A DNA stretch of 64,000 bases from assembly GCA_949128115.1 (NCBI GenBank), contig OX421962.1:59561787-59625786 (forward strand), in the 5' to 3' direction. Of the stretch, positions 10,929 to 21,550 are shown piece after piece. Both the position numbers and the translations under genes were made by a program. Origin of the DNA: Anaspis maculata (lineage: Eukaryota; Arthropoda; Insecta; Coleoptera; Scraptiidae). Each line of letters opens with the position of its first letter. Positions within the stretch are counted from its first letter, which is position 1. Under the pieces are notes generated by a model, which saw only the letters and a program-made list of their open reading frames with translations, searched no databases and was not told the origin of the DNA.

Positions 10929-12008
10929 AACTGAGCCAAAATTGAAGTGGATCACCCCGAAATTTTGCCTCGGTTAAAGTAGGATATACAGGGTGACAAT
11001 GAAAGAAGTGCAAAAGAGACCTGACTTCAGCAAGATCCCGTTTTAAGAAAACAAGTCGCAGCATCTTCTAGGTCACATTTTTGGAAAGCATAATATGTCA
11101 ATATCTCGAAACGGTTGTGCACTTTTGATCATAATTTGTTTTTTTCACAGAGTTATTGTTTGTTATGTGATTTATGGAGTGTAAGCAGTGAAACAGGCAC
11201 CCATGATGGGTACAAACTGGTGACTATGGCAATCTTGATGCAATGGATACTTGCCCATTGATGCATTTTGAAACATTCTGAGCCATCTTACATGTTATGC
11301 AATGTCGATCACAGCATGCTTGATTTGTCATGGTCTCACAAGAGGTCCAGGTCCTTACCACTTCTGAGGGCTGGTGGGATCAAATTGTTTCATGGTGCAT
11401 TTGATGGTGCAAAAGTCCAGGATATTTTCGAGAAATTGATGTACGCATTCCGAAAATATGACAAAAAAAATTCTGCGACTTGTTTTCTTAAAGTGGGACC
11501 TTGCTGAAGTCATCGGGCCATTTTTGCACTTTTTTCATTGACACCCTGTATATTGTATATAAGATCGACAATCAAGCGGTCTAAGATGGTGCGTACTGTA
11601 GTGACAATTCACCTCACTCCTCAAAACAGTAGGCCGTATAAGTGTATTACCACCAAGGTCATTAGTGAAAACACCCCTCCAGAATGACCAACCTTGAATA
11701 TTCAAACAGTTTTCACTTTTTCAGGAAGATTTTCAGTGTGGTTCGGTTAATTGTCTTAACGAATACACCTCTAAGTTCGATATATTATCGCTTACATCTC
11801 GATTTACACTCGGATTCCCTCGTGAAAATCCTCGATGTAGCGATAATACACCTCACCTATCGGTGTATTACATACGAAAAGCTGCTTCTGTCGAGCATCA
11901 CAAAAACTTCCAAAATCTGGCAATTTTTCCCCCAGATATCCTCATTTTAACCAAGGCAGAATTTTGGGGTGGTCCCATGGGTGGTCCACTTCAATTTTTG
12001 CCCAGTTT
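10929..12008. repeat. Inverted repeat pair enclosing the 11-kb foldback
   Basis: About 10929-10984 (AAATTGAAGTGGATCACCCC ...) is the diverged reverse complement of 11943-12008 (... GGTGGTCCACTTCAATTTTT). The pair encloses the CAGGGTG element at 10989-11548 and about 390 bp of unassigned sequence, so it is probably an older, larger palindrome broken by insertion. Confidence 0.5.
10989..11548. mobile_element. 560-bp CAGGGTG foldback with TA flanks
   Basis: Arms 10989-11145 and 11395-11548: the left end CAGGGTGACAATGAAAGAAG pairs with the right end ... TTCATTGACACCCTG. TA flanks both ends (10987-10988, 11549-11550). The central ~250 bp is unpaired and has no recognisable coding. The TA duplication and CAGGGTG ends place it with the Tc1/mariner-like group here. 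Confidence 0.8.
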
Positions 12009-12270
12009 ATTTTGCAGTCCCTGTTGTACCTCTGATGCGTTTTCGATACAAAGGATTCTGAAGACAGCACTTTTGATACCGATTTCAAAATAGATACGAC
12101 AGTGTAACTCGAAAGCTCTAACTAAATAGAAAATCGAGAGGAAATGTTTATGCTTATGCGGCGCTATTTTTATTCGTTCTCCAGGAGCCCATAGCAATTT
12201 TCACTACCAATAACATCAGTTCCTCGATTTACCTATAGCATTACACCGTGATTTATTCTCTGGTATTATA
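11549..12270. other. Unassigned spacer between foldbacks
   Basis: Apart from the inverted-repeat arm at 11943-12008 I see no gene or repeat. Short open frames at 11684-12093 have no family signature. Confidence 0.4.
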
Positions 12271-12800
12271 CAGGGTGTTTCATGACTTATACGACATAGC
12301 TCAAGGATAGATCCAGTTTTTTAAGGCGGATCCGGATCTGGCTTCGAAATTTTTCTAAGATCCTGCGTTTCAAAGTTACAGGGTGATTTATGTATTTTGG
12401 TCAAAACTTTGATAGGTCATAACTTTGGAGCAAATAAATGGAATCGAATGAAATTTGACAGGAAATGTCTCTTACCACGAACAATCACAATGACCAACAA
12501 GGCATGAAAAAATCCAGGGCCGGACTAAAAAAAATGGCCCCCATCAATTCTTAGGGCAAAAAAGCCATTTTCGCATCGGATTCCTAAAAAAATGCCATTA
12601 TATTTGGAAAGTTGAGAAAAAATGCTACAGAATCAGCTATCCAATACGAACGGCACACCTCAGTAGGTTTAGTAAAAAAATAAAATAAAAAAAATTGCAA
12701 ATTTTAATAGCGATATTCCCTGAATGATTTGAGATAATTTATCGCAATTACTACTTTTCAAACAGGAAACGAGCAACATTTGGAAAAAAAATGAAAACTC

Positions 12801-13385
12801 CTAACAATAGGTGATAAATACATTACATGTTATTAACAAATGGTTTTCAAAATACCCTCCCTCAACTTCGACGCATTTTCCACATCTCGTCACTAAATGT
12901 CTAGTGGCTTTTCGAATGGTTAGTGTATTGTTCCGCGTTTCATTAGCAGCTGCAATGATCTTTTCTCTACAATCCTTCCTGGTATTTATTTCCGTCTTGT
13001 AGACCTCTAGATCTTTCATGCGGCTCCATACCTAGTAATCTAGGACTGTGAGATCAGGACATCTGGGAGCCAGGAATGAGGACCCCCGCGACCAATCCAG
13101 CCATGGGGGTATTCTGCGTACAAGTGTTCTCTGACGTTTAATGAAGAATGAGGCGGTGCCCCATTTTGTTGAAAATAGGCAAAACATTTTGGAGGAAGTT
13201 TAGATAGCCTTCTTCCGTCAGCCGTTCCTCAAATAAATGTAGCCCAATTAAAGTGTCGTCAAACACTTTGCACCACAAATTTAGTGAAAACCTCCGCTGA
13301 GAGTTCTTTTGTACCGTGGCATGAGGGTTTTCGTGTGTCCATAAGTGGGAATTTTTCTGTTTCAGTTTTGAAGGTTCTCTTCATT
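12801..13385 (-). pseudogene. Tc1/mariner-superfamily transposase remnant, DDE domain
   Basis: Read on the minus strand from about 13385: KNSHLWTHENPHATVQK, then RRFSLNLWCKVFDDTLIG, LFEERLTEEGYLNFLQNVLP. After a +1 shift comes QQNGAPPHSSLNVREHLYAE, YPHGWIGRGGPHSWLP, then PDLTVLDY, stop, and the C-terminal MKDLEVYKTEINTRKDCREK ... GGYFENHL. This is the insect Tc1/mariner-like DDE transposase layout (WxxENPHxT, FQQDGAPPH, RWIGRxGPxxWP, SPDLTPLDxFLWG, GGHFEHL). The second catalytic Asp is Asn here (QQNGAPPH). The first catalytic region is missing, replaced by unrelated loop sequence beyond 13385. Two frameshifts and stops make it inactive. Confidence 0.85.
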
Positions 13386-13869
13386 TTTTTTGTTTCTCCT
13401 CGGTTCCGTTTTGCCACCCGCGTTGTGCGAGAGCGATTTCGGACTTCTCATTATTGTTATTGTGTATCACTCCATTTTTCAACCCACAACCTACCCTACC
13501 GTGACGCGCTGGACATCAGCGGACCATGCACAGATAGCGCTCTCTCCATCTCACGGCGCTGGACGTCACAAGGTAGGTTCTTTTTCATTTTTTACTTCCA
13601 TACCCAAGACAGTGCATCCCAGCTAAAACATCTCGGCGTGATTTTCTCAGAAACCGTTCAACCAATACAATTCCTCTTTTTTGTGGAAATAAGCCTTAAA
13701 TCTAAGCTTCAATTAGAGAGGTGCCGGTGTCTGCAGCTGCTCTACTTTCCAAAATATGGCAATTTGAACAGGCCCCGAAACAACAGGCACATAATTGTGG
13801 AGATTTATGATTAGCAAGAAGAACAATTCTACATCAGAATGCAATTGGAGCACTTTCTTAATTTTCCAT

Positions 13870-14216
13870 CAAACGCCAGAGAATACTTGGATGCAGAATA
13901 CCCCCATCGCTGGATTGGTCGCGGGGGTCCTCATTCCTGGCTCCCAGATCTCCTGATCTCACAGTCCTAGATTACTTATGTATGGGGCCGCATGAAAGAT
14001 CTAGAGGTCTACAAGACGGAAATTAATACCAGGAAGGATTGTAGAGAAAAGATCATTGCAGCTGCTAATAAAACGCGGAACAATACACCAACCATTCGAA
14101 AAGCCACTAGACATTTAGTGACGAGAAGTGGAAAATGCGTCGAAGTTGGGGGAGGGTATTTTGAAAACCATTTGTTAATAACATGTAATGTATTTATCAC
14201 CTATTGTTGGGAGTTT
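13870..14216 (+). pseudogene. Transposase C-terminus, inverted second copy
   Basis: Mirror copy of the left-arm gene: AREYLDAEYPHRWIGRGGPH, SWLPDLL, then after a frameshift PDLTVLDY and MKDLEVYKTEINTRKDCREK ... GGGYFENHLL. It starts just after the second catalytic region, so only the third acidic motif (PDLTVLD) is present. Differences from the left-arm copy (for example H-G-W versus H-R-W before IGRGG) show that the two arms have diverged since duplication. Confidence 0.85.
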
Positions 14217-14742
14217 TGATTTTTTTTTTCAAATGTTGCTCGTTTCCTGTTTGAAAAGTAGTAATTGCGATGAATTATCTCAAATCATTCAGGAAATATC
14301 GCTATTAAAATTTTGAATTTTTTTATTTTATTTTTTTACTAAACCTACTGAGGTGTGCCGTTCGTATTGGATAGCTGATTCTGTAGCATTTTTTCTCAAC
14401 TTTCCAAATACAATGGCATTTTTTTAGGAATCCGATGCGAAAATGGCTTTTTTGCCCCAAGAATTGATGGGGGCCATTTGTTTTAGTCCAGCCCTGGATT
14501 TTTTCATGCCTCGTTGGTCATTGTGATTGTTTGTGGTAAGAGACATTTCCTGTCAAATTTCACTCGATTCCATTCATTGGCTCCAAAGTTATGATCTATC
14601 AAAGTTTTGACCAAAATACATAAATCACCCTGTAACTTTGAAACGCAGGATCTTTGAAAAATTTCGAAGCCAGATCTGGATCCGCCTCAAAAAACTGGAT
14701 CTATCCTTAAGCTATGTCGTATAAGTCATGAAACACCCTGTA

Positions 14743-15626
14743 TTACCATTTATTATTAATTGTTACCTTAATTAAATTTTCAGTGATGATAAATCTTCGC
14801 GTGAATTAATAAACTGCAATATCGTACGACGGGTACAAAACAAGATGCCTCCCACAAACCGAACTATTTAAAATAAATCACGACTTCGGTACATATCCGG
14901 AAACTGAAACACTGGTCGAACGATACGCGACTTTTTGTCCTTGAAAACATTTCAGCAGTACTAGCGCCATACCCGCACCTTTGGCTCAGTGATTGACGAA
15001 TCAATCTCCAGACGTGTATCTTTGTACCAATTTGTTTGCATGCTTGAGTTTTTCACCAACGTATTATTGCAATATACATAACAGAAAGAAATCGACGGGT
15101 CTGAATCACATCAGAAGAGATCATTTGCAAAGCTGTAATTTCGAAAGACAATGAACTTCCTTGTCGCCTCCACCATAGGATATGGGTTGTACAGTTATGC
15201 ATTGAGTACCTCTTAAATTGGCGTGTTTATTGTTGGCTTTGAAATTTTTATTGGCGTCAATAAGGAGAATAGCGGCGTGTTATTATCTGCAATATTGTAT
15301 CCTGTTGAAATTGTGCACAAAATTAATACTATAATGTAAATTATCAGCTTGCGATGGGACAAGTAAACTTCCAAATCTTATTTATGATACAAGGTTTTAA
15401 TCATAACAAGCATGTGTATTTTTAGCTTTTCGATACTTTAATAAGGCGGAGTTTTGAAATATCCTTAATTGGACTTGTGATGAACATATCGTGACTTCAA
15501 CATTATTTTCGTCCTTGTGGCATCGAAACGCAAGCTTTTCTGCTCTTGGTTCAAGCACATCGTAATTTACATGAAAACAACACTAGGTTATATTTTGAAC
15601 TTCTTTGAAAGAGTATAGTCGGTATA
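14743..15626. other. Unassigned AT-rich spacer
   Basis: No gene, hairpin or repeat recognised between the two foldback elements. Confidence 0.45.
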
Positions 15627-18192
15627 CAGGGTGTTTCAGTGACCTTCCATAAAATTTCGGGAGATGATTTCTCTCACAAATATAAGTCGAAAAGTAAGAG
15701 TAACATTTTTTCCTAAATTGCTTCCTAAGGGAGTTACAGCCCCTCAACGGTACGAAGTGAAACAGGGTTTTTAATTATTTGCTCAAGCACCGTCAAGGTG
15801 AAGAACTTCAAATTTGGTGTAGAATGGTTACTCAACATTGCACATGTTCACGCAAAATGTCAAACAAATCTGGCCAGTGGCGGCGGAGTTTGAGGGGGTT
15901 GGGGTAGGTTGAACTGTCAGAAAAAAAAATGTCTGCAATCCGTTCGTATTTTCGCTTGCACATTTGGATAGATTTGTTCAAGACTAAACTTTTATATCCC
16001 GTGCATTTTTTTCGTTGAATGGCACCGTTCACGAGTAAAAGTGGAAAAACCAGGAGCGTGCGACATGACATGCGGTTTTTATCAATTTTTTCTTTTTTTG
16101 TCAGAAAGTTATAAGTCGGTACTTATCTAATGTGTAAATGGAAGTAAGAGACTATTTTAATGTGCAAACAAAAATACGACCGGAACGTAGACTGTTTTCT
16201 AGCAATTCAACCTAACCCCTTATTTTGACCCCACTGGTCAGATTTGTTTGGTTTTTGGTTAATTTTTTTTGGCACAAGGAGATTCCTTCACAGTGCAAAT
16301 AAAACACGTGTGAGATTCAAAACAAATTTAACCATTATCAGTGAAGTTGGGGGTTGGGGTCGGTTAACCACCAGAAGAAAATTATTTGACACGTTCCTGA
16401 TTTTTCCACTTTTACTCGTGAACGATGCATCCTACAGGAAAAATGGAAGGGACATAAAAGATCAGCCTTGAACAAGTCTATCCAAATGTGCAAACAAAAC
16501 TACAAACGGATTGCAGACTTTTTTTTCTGACATTTCAACCTACCCCAACTCCTTTAACTTCGCCGCCACTGGCCAGATTTGTTCAAAATTTCGCATATAC
16601 ATTTTCATTGTTGAGAAACCTTCCTACACCAAATTTGAAGTTCTTCACCTTGACGGTTCTTCAGCAAATAATTAAAAACTCTGTTTCACTTCGTACCTTT
16701 GAGGGGCTGCAACTCCCTTAGGAAGCAATTTAGGAAAGAATGTTACTCTTACACTGAGAGAAATGTATCATGACTAATATAAAAATTCCAATGACCTGTA
16801 TAAGATTGCGTTATAAATATAATGACTGCTGGTATAAGACACAAATTGCTAAACTTGTATAATATCTATAATAACACAGATTTTATTATGTGTAAAATGT
16901 GATTGTATGGTACCAAGCATGAAATTATTGTAGAGTTAGAGATATAAGACTGTTTTATTACGATTTCGAACACCTTTTCATTGGCTCTATTGACCAAGTT
17001 TTTGTTACAATTAAAACGCTGTCATTTACCCAAACGCCTTTACCGACACAAAATTAGTGAATTACACTGTAACACCGTATTTCACCATGCACCAGAAACC
17101 AAACCAATCGTCTCTCTCCACTTCGCTGCTACGCCGCGCCGTCAGGGATGCCGCCTGCTTCCTGTATCGCCGTTGGCAACCGCGCACGCCCAATGTGGTT
17201 ATCATTCGGCTTTCCTGAAAAACATTATTGCCCACCTTATTTTACACCAACAAAATGTGGGAAGGCTGATGTAAGACCTTCACCGGATTTGACATCAGTT
17301 TCTTACTGGTAAACGCAAAATTTTGAATAACTAATAAATTCCTCCTTTGTTCCAATTGAGGATTAAACGCAAACCGCAAACAGACCACGCCAACAAGCTT
17401 GACTTACCTCTTGCCGTTGTCACCGTTTCCACTAAAGAACAGCACCTAGCTCTCTAGCATGTCAATCAAGTCCTGCCGTTTCTCCTCGCTGTTTGAACCC
17501 TGTAAAGTATTTCCATTGCCTTGAGTTTCGCCACCTGGTCATTCGCCACCTCTTGATTCGCCATTACGTAATTCGCCCATCTGTAAATTGTCACTTCCGG
17601 AAGCTTTTTCTACCACGCTGGAGTCCTCAATCACCTCAGAGCTCTGTAAAATGCTCTTATACTACCTCGCGAAAAGTCCACAACTACAATGAATCTGTTA
17701 TGATGAGATACCTAGGTTAAAGCTTATTATCAACATCTAGCTTCATAAATAATCACTTCACCTACCTGAAACTCACTGTCACACGATGCACGTTCCACAA
17801 GTCACATTCACGTTCACGCGTCTGGTCGCTTGACTTGTTCGAAGAGGAAAAAACCGCAATGGAGACTGCACGACGGCAATGGACCGATCTAATACTAGGT
17901 ATAAGATGTATTATAATGAGTAATAACTACGATTTAGTACGTATTGGTCACATCTTATTTCTGGGAAAATTATAATATTTCTTATTATTCCAACTAACTT
18001 CTGTTGTGTAATCTCTGATTTATATTCTTTATAAGATAGATTGGTAACAAGTGCAATACTTTTTATCACTGCTATGATTAATAATTTTATAATTCCGTCT
18101 TATTGAAAGATTTCTCTCAGTGTACTTTTCGACTTATTGTTTCGAGAGGAATCACCTCCCGAAATTTTATGCAAGGTCACTGAAACACCCTG
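15627..18192. mobile_element. CAGGGTG foldback, 1.19 kb once its insertion is removed
   Basis: Ends CAGGGTGTTTCAGTGACCTT and complement, with TA on both sides (15625-15626, 18193-18194). The left arm is 15627 to about 16075. The right arm is about 16385-16751 plus 18125-18192, interrupted by the separate element at 16752-18122. The arms carry a C-rich block (CCTACCCC ... GCCGCCACTGGCCAGATTTG) that also occurs a third time near the loop (about 16210-16250). No transposase is seen. Confidence 0.85.
16752..18122. mobile_element. 1371-bp element with CACTGAGAGAAAT ends and TA duplication
   Basis: Begins CACTGAGAGAAAT and ends with the inverted ATTTCTCTCAGTG (13-bp termini). The flanks are TA at 16750-16751 and 18123-18124. 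The left arm of the host foldback gives the uninterrupted sequence CTCTTACTTTTCG (as its complement), which is exactly what results from removing the element and one TA. The interior is AT-rich near the ends and more GC-rich at 17080-17200. A 97-codon open frame (16981-17274, alternative start) has no recognisable domain, so I treat it as non-autonomous. Confidence 0.85.
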
Positions 18193-18206
18193 TATACATA
18201 TGTATA

Positions 18207-20464
18207 GTCAGGTACCATAGGTTCAAAAAACTGATCCCGTAGGCTCCTTCGTGAAGGGGGCAAGAGACCTTCTATTTCTTATAGTCCTATATGTGGAGAT
18301 ACCAAAATGTTTTGGTGCCACTTTCAAAATGGTGTCATTTCAAAATGGCGGCCATTTGTTTCCGGTGACATTTATCCGGACCTAACTTGCTTCATTCTCA
18401 GCCGATTTGCAAATTTTTTCCTTTAGAAATACGTGAATTCATATTCTCTATCCGCTGCTGTCATCGGTTGTCATTTATATCAAACTGTTGGACCGGAATT
18501 AGAAAAAAACTGAAAATTATGACGACTTTTATTCCTATAGGTCTCTCGATTGTTTCTCAATCTAATTCAAGTTGAAGTTGTATTGATCCTAACAGCATCT
18601 ACAATAAACAAAGTTCACTAAAAACTCAGCTTGCTAAAAAAATAATGGCCATAAGTGATACAGTAGAGAAAAAAGAGCGATATTCACGAACAAAGGTAAA
18701 ATTAAGAAGGAAAGTGCCGTGTGTTTTTTTAGGGAGTAGGGGAGTAGGTATACGTGTGATTCTTTAGCTACTACTTCTATGGCCTCTGTAGACACCGAAA
18801 TACTCTGGTACCATTTTCAAAATGGCGTCGTTCCAAAATGGCGATCATTTGATTTTGGCAACATGGATTCACACTCAACTTACGCCTATTTCCGCTCGAC
18901 TCAAACCGATTTTCATGATTTTTCTTTTGATCAGGTATGGATTGATGTTCTCTATTTGCATTGTCCGAAATTTGCATGCGTGCCAAGTAGTTTTTCCAAA
19001 AAAAAAACTAGAAAATCATTGATTTTTACGATCCCTATTGCCTCAGGTGCTGTGTGCTTCCCCGTGAGAGGCATGCCTGGCAAATGTTTTTTCATTATTC
19101 TCATAATGTATGAAGTTACTGAATTGCTTTGGTGCCACTTTCAAAATGGCAGCGTACCGATTTGGCGGCCACCTGGATTTTAATAATGCAAAAATTCCAA
19201 CTCGGTAATCAAAAGAGTTATAGTGTTTAAAGTCACAAGGTAGATTAACAATTCAATGCTTGTTAAGATAGAACGAACCGCATTTACATTTTTTGAGTCG
19301 TTCCTGAAAAATCCACTGATTTATTAAAAAATGTCAATTTTTATGCTACTGACTACTAATATCGGAATTTTTCAGGAACGGCTCAAGATATGGGGATGCG
19401 ATTTGTTTTGTCTTAACAAGCATTGAATTGTAAATCTACCCTGTGACTTTCATTACTATAACTCTTTTGGTTACCGAGTTGGAATTTTTGCATTATTGAA
19501 CACCTCACCAAAATCCAGGTGGCCGCCAAATCGGTACGCTGCCATTTTGAAAGTGGCACCAAAGCATTTCGGTAACTTCATACATATGAGAATAATACAA
19601 AAATATTTGCCAGGCATGCCTCTCACGGGGAAGCACACCACAGCACCTGAGGCAACAGGAATCGTAAAAATCACAGATTTTCTAAGGTTTTTTTTTTCAA
19701 AAACTATTCGGCACAAATACGAATTTCGAACGATAGCATATAGACAACATCAATCTATACCTGATCAAAAGAAAAATCATAAAAATCGGTTTGAGTCGAG
19801 CGAAAATAGGCGTAAGTTGAGTGTGAATCCATGTTACCAAAATCAAATGGTCGCCATTTTGGAACAACGCTATTTTGAAATTGGGGCCAAAGCATTTCGG
19901 TGTCTTCAGAGGCCAGAGAAGTAGTAACTAAAAAATAACACGTATACCTACGTCCCGAAAAAACACACGGCACTTTCCTTTTTAATTTCACCAGTTTTCG
20001 TGATTATCGCTCTTTTCTACCTACTGTATCACTTGTGACCATTATTGTTCAAGCAAGCTGAGTTTTCAGTTAACTTCATTCATTGTAGATGCTGTTAGGA
20101 TCAATCCAACTTAAATTAGGTTGAGAAACAGTCGAGAAACCTACAGGACTAAAAGTCATCATAGTTTTCAGTTTTTTTCTAATTGCGGTCAAACAGATCG
20201 ATATAAATGATAACCGATGACAGCAGCGGACAGAGAATATGGATTCACGTATTTCTAAAAAAAAATTCAAATCGGGTGAGGATGAAGCAAATTAGGTCCG
20301 AATAAATGTCACCGGAAACAAACGGCCGCCATTTTGAAATGACGCCATTTTGAAAGTGGCACCAAAACATTTTGGTATCTCCACATACCTATAGGACTAT
20401 AAGAAATTGAAGGTCTCTTGCCCCCTTCACGAAGGAGCCCACGGAATACCGGATGACCCCTGAC
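18207..20464. mobile_element. 2.26-kb near-continuous palindrome, GTCAGG ends, TA flanks
   Basis: The arms run from 18207 inward and meet near 19340-19370, with almost no loop. Ends GTCAGG and CCTGAC are flanked by TA (18205-18206, 20465-20466). Pairs of blocks can be followed along the whole length: GAAGGGGGCAAGAGACCTTC, CAAAATGGCGGCCATTTG, CGCTGCTGTCATCGGTTGTC and AGGCATGCCTGGCAAA each recur inverted. Divergence is scattered substitutions and small gaps. Open frames in each arm (18779-19183, 19496-19924) are mirror shadows of this repeat, not genes. Confidence 0.85.
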
Positions 20465-20466
20465 TA

Positions 20467-21257
20467 ATACCTATTAGTAGGTGGTTTTTGCTCTGATCTG
20501 AAATGTATGTCATCGTCATCCCCTTTTTCCGTGATACATTTCACAACCGGAAACTTCACAAGGATGCCTGAGTTGGGTTCATGATTACCGATTTTTACAG
20601 CGGAGCCGAGCGATTTGTTTTGCCTACATTCATCACATTCATAAATGTCAAAATGTCGTCAGGTGAATGAACTTGATTGGAGAACTCATCCAAGTAAGCG
20701 TAGTATGAAATAATCATTCTTGAAAACTAATAAAATGATTGTGAATGAAATAGTATACATATCTCGCCAGGAATGCTTCATTCCACCCGCGGACGATAGC
20801 TGAGTTTTTCGCAGCCAACCTTGCCCTTGGTGGCAATAAGCATAAAGCATTGCCTGCCTTGGTATGTAATATACTATTATTTTAGGGTACTGGAGTGAAA
20901 TTTGTTATTTCTCCATTCTTGATAATGATCGGAGGCACGGCCTAAGCCTTCTATACTTCCAGGAATTCAACGTTTTCTCTCCCTTTCCCTCTTCCACTCC
21001 TTCACCCCCTCCCCCCGGCAATCAGTGCAGTCGAAAAAAAAAAGTACAAAATATTGGGGAGAAAATGTAGAGCTTCCTCATTAATGGTGCCGTTATCCTA
21101 CATTATTTTTTCAAATCATTTATGGTCAACTAAAGGCCGAGTTATAATTGTTTCCGATTGGAAGTGTGAGCGTCACTAAATAATGTGAATCTTTATAATC
21201 GATGCATGCGGTTGCACGTCAAAGATTGATGCGAAGTTGTCGACTAACTTACGTATA
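20467..21257. other. Unassigned spacer
   Basis: No supported feature. A pyrimidine-rich stretch with CCCTCCCCCC lies near 20990-21020. Confidence 0.4.
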
Positions 21258-21550
21258 CAGAGTGATTTTTTGAAAAGTTTCCACCCCTTATTTCTCGCCG
21301 CCAAAATTTTGTACAGGAAAACGCCGAAACAGGTCAATTTTTGTTTCGAGGGGGTCATCTTGGGCACATATCACCAAATTTTTATCTTGAACCCCTTCGC
21401 CCCCACTCCACCCTGCTTTCAAATTTCAAATACCATGACCTATTTTGTAAAACATCAAATTGACGGCAATAAAATTCTCTTTCCGCTGGACATATTTTGA
21501 ATTTTCTTAAACCACCTGCCAACCCTTCTGAAAATCCTCTTTCCGTTATA

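Larger units (their letters stand above)
12271..14740. mobile_element. 2.47-kb foldback built from a Tc1/mariner-like transposon
   Basis: Arms about 12271-13145 and 13872-14740, loop about 726 bp. The outer ends CAGGGTGTTTCATGACTTAT pair, with TA at 12269-12270 and 14741-14742. A second concentric CAGGGTG pair (12379 and its mirror near 14632) lies about 108 bp inside. Both arms contain the 3' part of the same transposase gene in opposite orientation. The element therefore looks like an inverted duplication of one end of a mariner-type transposon, kept mobile or once mobile by its identical ends. Confidence 0.85.

Noticed and set aside
16981..17274. 97-codon frame as the transposase of the CACTGAGAG element
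   Set aside because: Too short, non-ATG start in context, and no DDE or helix-turn-helix features.
18779..19924. Paired open frames of 134 and 142 codons as genes
   Set aside because: They are mirror images within the arms of one palindrome, low in complexity and without recognised domains.
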